DNA of 6,172 bases, taken from positions 1 to 6,172 of the forward strand of contig VBBG01000188.1 of assembly GCA_005882905.1 (NCBI GenBank). Direction: 5' to 3'. Both the position numbers and the translations under genes were made by a program. The DNA is from Candidatus Bathyarchaeota archaeon. Its GTDB lineage: Archaea; Thermoproteota; Bathyarchaeia; 40CM-2-53-6. Shown here piece after piece: positions 5,882 through 6,172 of the stretch. Each line of letters starts with the position of its first letter. The first letter of the stretch is position 1. Under the pieces are notes generated by a model. The model was not told where the DNA came from, searched no databases, and saw only the letters and a program-made list of their open reading frames with translations.

Positions 5882-6172
5882 AGATGATGGCGGGGACCGG
5901 GGTCTTTGCGAGTAGCTCGTCGAGGCGTTCGAAGGATTCGTTGATTCCTTGTTCCAAGCCTGACTGCATCATGGCGTCCCGGTCAGCAACCGTCTGAAAG
6001 ACGTCGTGAATGATCAGCCTCGTTCTTCCGCCAGGCAGATCCTCGAACCGTGCAGTCTCGAGACTAACATGTCCCTTTTCGGGTAGTCCTTCGAATTCGA
6101 AGGTGCCGATGAGTCGTTCGGGTGGTAGAACCTCATGGTTCACGCCGTGGAATCCATATTCGGTGCCATCTG
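5880..6172 (-). CDS. AHSA1 / SRPBCC (START-like) domain protein, C-terminal part (5' end beyond window)
   Basis: The frame enters from the right edge and ends at TAG (5882-5880), giving about 97 residues of a family usually 140-160 long. The segment starts with DGTEYGFHGVNHEVLPPERL, which matches the AHSA1 'DG-x-eY-x-F-x-G-x-y-x-E-v-x-P-P-E-R-i' strands. It continues with TFEFEGLP, HVSLETARFEDLPGGRTRL and the diagnostic end FQTVADRDAMMQSGLEQG followed by ESFERLDELL, the long C-terminal helix that closes the hydrophobic cavity. GTG 6143 is not the real start because conserved residues precede it. These cytoplasmic proteins bind small hydrophobic ligands, or relate to the Hsp90 co-chaperone Aha1 by fold. 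Their bacterial and archaeal members mostly lack a known ligand, so none is assigned. It runs convergently to the synthetase cluster and shows no functional link with it. Confidence 0.87.
   Translation of the reverse strand, partial: DGTEYGFHGVNHEVLPPERLIGTFEFEGLPEKGHVSLETARFEDLPGGRTRLIIHDVFQTVADRDAMMQSGLEQGINESFERLDELLAKTPVPAII

Noticed and set aside
1..6172. CRISPR arrays, insertion sequences, toxin-antitoxin or phage-defence genes
   Set aside because: No regularly spaced repeats, transposase motifs, terminal inverted repeats or defence-type domains were seen on either strand; the region is mostly housekeeping.

Overview
The window looks archaeal. Its core is a set of translation genes: phenylalanyl-tRNA synthetase alpha (pheS) with the three-part winged-helix N-terminus of the archaeal/eukaryotic type, a short archaeal-type beta subunit (pheT, about 560 residues rather than the bacterial ~800), and an archaeal/eukaryotic-type tryptophanyl-tRNA synthetase (trpS). 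Short A/T promoter elements and pyrimidine-rich gene ends fit this. The flanking genes (an F420/flavin-type luciferase-like oxidoreductase, a VOC/glyoxalase-fold protein, an AHSA1-type START protein) are common in soil and mesophilic archaea and in actinobacteria. A mesophilic TACK lineage (Nitrososphaeria or Bathyarchaeia relatives) is my guess, but the lineage cannot be fixed from this sequence alone.

Layout. Positions 2-529 (+) hold the C-terminal part of a luciferase-like oxidoreductase that enters from the left edge. A small VOC-family gene follows at 571-1047 (+). The gap 1048-1174 carries a TATA-like element and an inverted repeat whose 3' arm contains a ribosome-binding-like GGAG. From 1175 to 5686 a tight four-gene (+) cluster runs pheS - pheT - small Cys-rich ORF - trpS, with gaps of 1 and 4 nt and a 14-nt overlap. 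The 193-nt gap 5687-5879 between convergent genes holds a pyrimidine-rich end for the synthetase cluster, a short imperfect direct repeat, and a hairpin plus U-rich terminator-like end for the opposing gene. Positions 5880-6172 (-) hold the C-terminal part of an AHSA1/SRPBCC-domain protein that runs off the right edge.

Function. The cluster supplies both subunits of PheRS and TrpRS, so charging of tRNA-Phe and tRNA-Trp is probably co-expressed. Three points stand out. pheT has no ATG, GTG or TTG where the family's N-terminus should begin, but an ACG lies exactly there, behind a GGTGA ribosome-binding motif. An undescribed-looking 53-residue protein with nine cysteines is wedged between pheT and trpS with its own AGGAG ribosome-binding site. 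The pheS leader can fold so that its ribosome-binding-like GGAG is paired. The four cluster genes would then start with TTG, ACG, GTG and ATG.
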